Source: Aeriscardovia sp.
GTDB taxonomy: Bacteria; Actinomycetota; Actinomycetes; Actinomycetales; Bifidobacteriaceae
Assembly (NCBI GenBank): GCA_017632855.1
Contig: JAGBQM010000023.1
Coordinates: forward strand, 1 to 38,559
Length of the DNA stretch: 38,559 nt
Reading direction: 5' to 3'
The notes beneath the pieces were generated by a model. It ran no database searches, was not told where the DNA came from, and worked only from the letters and a program-made list of their open reading frames with translations. Shown piece by piece: positions 35,308 to 38,559 of this stretch (its first letter is position 1; each line of letters opens with the position of its first letter). Made by a program: the position numbers and the translations under genes.

Positions 35308-35985
35308 ATGAAAGCTGCCAACAGATTTTTTAGGATGTCTCTGACCTGGGCGGCTCTAATGGCGATCTTGTACCTTTTGCCCGCTCTTTGGGATAAGGCC
35401 GGAGAAGGGGGCAAATGGGCGGGTTGCGCCGTCGCCTTCTTTTTCGAAGTCCTTTTAAACCTGTTTTTAAATTTCACCTTCCCCAGGATTGACGCGCTTT
35501 CCCCAAGGCTTCCCAAGAATTTCGGCTTTTGCTGCGGGATTGCCTCCCTCGCTTTGAGCGCGGGCTTTTTGCACTTGCCCTTCCCTTCCCCCGCCCGCGC
35601 GTGGTTTGAATCCGTCCTCATTTTGCTTCTTCTGGCTTTGGTCTTTTCCTTCCTTTTTCAAATCTTTCGCAAGAGAAGGCCCAACGCGGTTTGGTCGCTT
35701 TCGGATCTGTCCATACACGCTTTTCTTTCCATAAGCCTTACGGGATGGGTGTTCGCGCCGGATCTTTGGATGGAAAACGCAGGCTGGGAGAGAGGGGCTT
35801 TGATGATAGTGGGGGTTTTGTGGGAGCTTTTACTGTTTTCTTTAAGCTTCGCGCTGGTGCATAAATCCGTCAGGGAAGAGGACGCTTCCCCGCGCCGCAA
35901 AGCGCTCGCCTACGCCCCGGCTCTGGCGATAGCCATGGCCCTGGGAGGGTTTTTGCCGGCTTTCTTTTGCGCTTTGGGAATTTAA
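35308..35985 (+). CDS. Hypothetical multi-pass membrane protein
   Basis: This 225-residue protein is not one I recognise. It has about six or seven hydrophobic stretches, among them MSLTWAALMAILYLLPALW (about residues 9-27), AFFFEVLLNLFLNFTF, FESVLILLLLALVFSFLFQI, LSIHAFLSISLTGWVFAPDL, and ALAIAMALGGFLPAFFCALG at the end. Short basic loops between them (KNFRKRRPNA type) suggest inside-facing loops. ATG 35308 is preferred over TTG 35281, because the SD-like AAGGCGGA precedes it at a good distance. Its 3' end comes within 15 nt of the convergent ppa gene. A similar membrane gene between nth and ppa is familiar from bifidobacteria, though I cannot confirm homology. Confidence 0.75.
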   Translation: MKAANRFFRMSLTWAALMAILYLLPALWDKAGEGGKWAGCAVAFFFEVLLNLFLNFTFPRIDALSPRLPKNFGFCCGIASLALSAGFLHLPFPSPARAWFESVLILLLLALVFSFLFQIFRKRRPNAVWSLSDLSIHAFLSISLTGWVFAPDLWMENAGWERGALMIVGVLWELLLFSLSFALVHKSVREEDASPRRKALAYAPALAIAMALGGFLPAFFCALGI

Positions 35986-35999
35986 TCTGCGGGAATTTT

Positions 36000-36494
36000 T
36001 TAGAGCGATTCCTTCAGCCTCGCCTGGGCGGCCCTGAGGCACTCCATAGCCTTTTGCTTGTCTTCCATATGCGCTCCGGGCATTACTTTCTTTCCGGGCT
36101 CCAAGGCTTTGTACTGCTCGAAGAAGTGGCAGATTTCATCCTTGTGGAACCTCTCTATATCGTCTATATCCCTAATCGCGTCATATCTTACGTCGTTGGG
36201 CACGAGGATGATTTTGTCGTCTCCGCCCTCTTCGTCTACCATGTGGTACATGCCTATGACCCTGCACTCTATAAGGCAACCCGGGAAGACCGGGATGATG
36301 TCCATGACCAGGGCGTCAAGCGGGTCTCCGTCTTCTCCCAGAGTGCCTTCTATGAATCCATAGTCATCGGGGTAGCCCATGGCCGTAAACAGGGTCCTGT
36401 CCAGCTTCATCCTCCCGCTCTTGGGATCCAGCTCGTACTTGTTGCGCGATCCCCTCGGGATTTCCACAAGGACGGTAACTATGTCCTCTTTCAT
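36000..36494 (-). CDS. ppa: Inorganic pyrophosphatase (family I)
   Basis: This 164-residue enzyme hydrolyses pyrophosphate and so drives biosynthesis. It has [20 protein letters not shown] (about residues 10-29), [20 protein letters not shown] (acidic metal-binding residues), [33 protein letters not shown] and [18 protein letters not shown]. Length suits the small bacterial or actinobacterial form. TAGGAG lies before the ATG. It is divergent from hsp20, with a palindrome in the gap, and convergent with the membrane gene. Confidence 0.96.
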   Translation of the reverse strand: MKEDIVTVLVEIPRGSRNKYELDPKSGRMKLDRTLFTAMGYPDDYGFIEGTLGEDGDPLDALVMDIIPVFPGCLIECRVIGMYHMVDEEGGDDKIILVPNDVRYDAIRDIDDIERFHKDEICHFFEQYKALEPGKKVMPGAHMEDKQKAMECLRAAQARLKESL

Positions 36495-36519
36495 ATCTGC
36501 TCCTAACTTTCAGAGTGCT

Positions 36520-36533
36520 TACTTAAACAAGTA
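36520..36533. repeat. Palindrome between ppa and hsp20, possible operator
   Basis: TACTT-AAAC-AAGTA is a perfect 5-bp dyad 26 nt upstream of ppa. It is not a CIRCE or HAIR heat-shock operator. It could bind a regulator of ppa, hsp20 or both, but no protein can be named. Confidence 0.3.
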
Positions 36534-36627
36534 TGGCCCCGCAAATGGATTTTTCTCTGAGTAAAAATGAATAATTTCTATCGTATACATGTTGAAAGGC
36601 ATAGAAATCGACGAAAGGAAACAAATT

Positions 36628-37047
36628 ATGGCATTCCTACCTGACGTGATAAACGACCTGGCGGCAGGGCCTTTGGGCGATTTTCTGGCAGCCCAGGCTT
36701 CTCCCGCTGCAGGCCTCATGCGCACCGACATCAGCGAGTCCGCCTCCGACTACCGTCTGGAAATTGAGCTTCCCGGATTCTCCAAAAAGGACATCCACCT
36801 TCAGCTTAAGGACGGATACCTCATAGTCTCTGCAAAGAAGAGCGAAAAGGAAGAGGCGGGTAAGAGCGGAAGGCAGTACCTGCGCCGCGAGAGGGCGGTG
36901 GAATCGTGCTCCCGCACTTTCTATGTAGGAAAAGAGCTTTTGGCCGCCGATATCAAGGCAAAGTTCTCCGACGGAATTTTGACCCTTACCATCCCCAAGG
37001 AAATCGAAACCCCCAAGGGAGAAGAGTTCATAGAGATAAGCGATTAG
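36628..37047 (+). CDS. Small heat-shock protein, Hsp20 family
   Basis: This 139-residue ATP-independent chaperone keeps unfolding proteins soluble. The alpha-crystallin domain covers about residues 30-125, with RTDISESASDYRLEIELPGF, SKKDIHLQLKDGYLIVSAKK, then RRERAVESCSRTFYVGKELL and the conserved end KAKFSDGILTLTIPK. ATG 36628 follows GAAAGGAAACA. The frame from 36589 is an extension without SD. It belongs to the short Hsp20 class of actinobacteria. After the TAG stop, a promoter for the next gene begins within 10 nt, and no separate terminator intervenes before it. Confidence 0.93.
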   Translation: MAFLPDVINDLAAGPLGDFLAAQASPAAGLMRTDISESASDYRLEIELPGFSKKDIHLQLKDGYLIVSAKKSEKEEAGKSGRQYLRRERAVESCSRTFYVGKELLAADIKAKFSDGILTLTIPKEIETPKGEEFIEISD

Positions 37048-37054
37048 CCTTTAG

Positions 37055-37090
37055 TTGCAAACGTGAAAATGCCTCCTATAATGGGAGGCA
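37055..37090 (+). promoter_or_regulatory. oxc promoter with -10 in a perfect dyad
   Basis: TTGCAA (37055-37060) and TATAAT (37077-37082) are separated by 16 nt, a strong sigma70-type promoter with start near 37089. TGCCTCC (37070-37076) and GGAGGCA (37084-37090) form a perfect 7-bp dyad enclosing the -10, as an operator would. The same repeat could form a weak hairpin in hsp20 read-through RNA. Confidence 0.6.
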
Positions 37091-37110
37091 AGATTAAGTT
37101 TTTAATCATT

Positions 37111-37160
37111 GCGGGCGCCTTTCCAACGCGAGTGCGTGAGGAAGGGCGCCCGCTTTTTTT
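37111..37160 (+). terminator. Strong intrinsic terminator in the oxc leader
   Basis: GCGGGCGCC (37111-37119) pairs with GGCGCCCGC (37145-37153), extended by TTCC/GGAA. An inner ACGC/GCGT stem (37126-37129, 37134-37137) sits at the tip, and seven T residues end at 37160. It lies between the oxc promoter and the oxc start at 37190. A smaller hairpin GATTAA/TTAATC (37092-37107) precedes it. Confidence 0.85.
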
Positions 37161-37189
37161 AAATAGCTTTTTGTATTACAAGGAGCGAT

Positions 37190-38559
37190 ATGTCATCTGT
37201 AAAAATGAACGGCGCCGATCTTTTGGTGGAAGCGCTCAAGGCCAATGGAGTTAAGAACGTCTACGGCCTCGTTGGAATTCCCGTTACCGACGTCTCCCGC
37301 CTGATGGAAATGGAAGGCATCCACTTCTACGCCTTCCGCAGGGAAGATGCGGCAGTGGAAGCCGCCGCCGCCGCAGGCTTTCTCACTGGACGCCCCGGAA
37401 TAGCGCTTACCGTCTCTGCGCCGGGCTTTCTGAACGGACTTGTGGCCCTCAAGGAGGCCACTGAGAACTGCTGGCCCGTAATCATGATTTCCGGATCTTC
37501 CGACAGGGCCCTCGTCGACATGGACAGGGGCGAATATGAAGGAATGGACCAGTATAACGCGGCCAAACCCTTCTGCAAGGCGGCTTTTAGGATTGACAAG
37601 CCCGAAGACGTGGGCCTTGGAGTGGTAAGGGCCTTCAGGGCCGCCATGGGCGGAAGGCCCGGAGGGGTATACCTGGACGTACCGGGAGAAATGCTCGGGC
37701 AAATGCTGGATCCCTCCATAGATCCCGCTTCCACCATCCACGTGCCGGTAGACCCGGCCCCCGCCCAGTTCCCGAGCGATGAAGCCGTAAAGAGGGCTGT
37801 AGACATCCTGACCTCCGCAAAGAGGCCCACCATCCTTCTGGGCAAGGGAGCCGCTTACGCCAAGGCCGAGGATCAGATCAGGGATCTCGTGGAATCCACT
37901 TCCATCCCCTTCCTTCCCATGAGCATGGCCAAGGGAATCATTCCTGACGGAAGCGAGCACAGCGCCGCCGCCGCAAGGTCGCTTTCGCTTGGAAGCGCGG
38001 ATGTGATCGTGCTTTTGGGAGCCAGGCTTAACTGGCTCCTCAGCAACGGCGCTTCCCCGAAGCCTTTCGCAGAGGATGTGAAGTTCATCCAGGTGGACAT
38101 CGACAGCCAGGAGATAGATTCCAACCGCCACATCGCAGCCCCCCTCGTAGGAGACATGGTCTCCGTCCTCAGCAAGTTCGTTCCGGCGGTAAAGGCAACC
38201 GGCTACAAGGCCCCCCAGGACTGGCTGGATCAGATCGCCGCCAAGAAGGCATCCAACGTAGAAAAGATGAGCAAGGCGGAAGAGGCCGGAAAGGGCAAGG
38301 TGCCCATGGGCTTCTATGGTGCCATGCTTCCTATTCGCGACCTCATCGCAAAGAATCCAGACACCTATCTGGTTTCCGAGGGAGCCAACACCCGCGACAT
38401 CGGAAGGGACGTCATCAACATCTTCCAGCCCCGCCACCGCCTCGATACCGGGACTTGGGGAGTCATGGGAGTAGGCCTTCCCTACGCCATTGCCGCAGCC
38501 GTGGAGACCGGAAGGCCCGTGATAGACCTCGCGGGCGACTCCGCTTTCGGTTTTGACGG
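37190..38559 (+). CDS. oxc: Oxalyl-CoA decarboxylase, partial (3' end outside window)
   Basis: The frame runs from ATG 37190 (AGGAG four nt upstream) to the window edge, about 456 codons of a protein usually near 570-590. It is a thiamine-pyrophosphate enzyme that decarboxylates oxalyl-CoA to formyl-CoA in oxalate catabolism. It has VYGLVGIPVTDVSRLMEMEG at the N-terminus with the catalytic Glu region (FRREDAAVEAAAAAGF), MISGSSDRALVDMDRGEYEG, ILLGKGAAYAKAEDQIRDLV, and the characteristic VSEGANTRDIGRDVINIFQP with DTGTWGVMGVGLPYAIAAA. GDSAFGF is the TPP motif, with Ser where many relatives have Gly, as is normal for Oxc. A formyl-CoA transferase (frc) gene would be expected nearby, beyond the edge. 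Confidence 0.95.
   Translation, partial: MSSVKMNGADLLVEALKANGVKNVYGLVGIPVTDVSRLMEMEGIHFYAFRREDAAVEAAAAAGFLTGRPGIALTVSAPGFLNGLVALKEATENCWPVIMISGSSDRALVDMDRGEYEGMDQYNAAKPFCKAAFRIDKPEDVGLGVVRAFRAAMGGRPGGVYLDVPGEMLGQMLDPSIDPASTIHVPVDPAPAQFPSDEAVKRAVDILTSAKRPTILLGKGAAYAKAEDQIRDLVESTSIPFLPMSMAKGIIPDGSEHSAAAARSLSLGSADVIVLLGARLNWLLSNGASPKPFAEDVKFIQVDIDSQEIDSNRHIAAPLVGDMVSVLSKFVPAVKATGYKAPQDWLDQIAAKKASNVEKMSKAEEAGKGKVPMGFYGAMLPIRDLIAKNPDTYLVSEGANTRDIGRDVINIFQPRHRLDTGTWGVMGVGLPYAIAAAVETGRPVIDLAGDSAFGFD

Noticed and set aside
36495-36627. CIRCE or HAIR heat-shock operator upstream of hsp20
   Set aside because: Neither TTAGCACTC-N9-GAGTGCTAA nor CTTGAGT-N7-ACTCAAG is present. Only a short unrelated palindrome is seen.
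37193-38437. A 414-codon open frame on the minus strand opposite oxc
   Set aside because: It is a shadow of the G+C-rich, strongly biased oxc gene. Its translation has no recognisable motif, whereas the plus frame is an unmistakable decarboxylase.
1-38559. CRISPR array, prophage or insertion sequence
   Set aside because: No regularly spaced direct repeats, integrase, transposase or phage structural gene was found on either strand.

Overview
The window looks like a chromosomal segment of an actinomycete (Actinomycetota). The strongest marker is the order eno - DUF501 - ppx/gppA downstream of ychF-pth-mfd, followed by tRNA-Leu, an FKBP isomerase and greA, then pgi, rho, valS, an oligopeptide-binding protein, nth, ppa, hsp20 and an oxalyl-CoA decarboxylase gene. 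From memory this resembles Bifidobacteriales gene order, and oxalyl-CoA decarboxylase fits a gut bifidobacterium-like organism. Heavy use of AGG/AGA (Arg) and ATA (Ile) codons is unlike typical Bifidobacterium, so a divergent relative is the safer reading.

Region 1 (1-13.6 kb) is an accessory island of restriction-modification genes: the end of hsdM, then hsdS and hsdR (type I); a DpnM-like adenine methyltransferase with a DpnII-like nuclease broken by one frameshift; and an intact single-chain MmeI-like (type IIL) enzyme. Between the last two lie four unrecognised genes. Three are membrane proteins, two of which carry an N-terminal zinc ribbon and one membrane segment. The intergenic spaces are long and more AT-rich and contain several inverted repeats.

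Region 2 (13.2-15.2 kb) is a transition zone with a coiled-coil gene remnant, a 59-residue small protein, a frameshifted small-gene remnant with a bidirectional terminator, and a short-chain dehydrogenase.

Region 3 (15.2-38.6 kb) is compact housekeeping DNA: ychF-pth-mfd-eno-DUF501-ppx (ends overlapping or nearly so), tRNA-Leu, a tail-anchored coiled-coil protein, FKBP-greA, a hemolysin III membrane protein, a PdtaS-like histidine kinase, pgi, rho, valS with an upstream solute-binding protein, nth, a membrane protein, ppa, hsp20 and partial oxc. Several convergent pairs have no spacer at all.

The most striking points are these. (1) Rho, usually an important or essential terminator in actinobacteria, has an in-frame TAG exactly where the family has a conserved Gln, while TAG is an ordinary stop elsewhere in the window. 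(2) The DpnII-like nuclease is restored to family length by adding a single G. (3) The oxc leader has a good promoter whose -10 sits inside a perfect dyad, followed by a strong intrinsic terminator before the start codon, which suggests attenuation control of oxalate metabolism. (4) A ftsB/divIC gene is missing from its usual place between eno and DUF501. Point lesions could be real or assembly errors, so reads should be checked before building on them.
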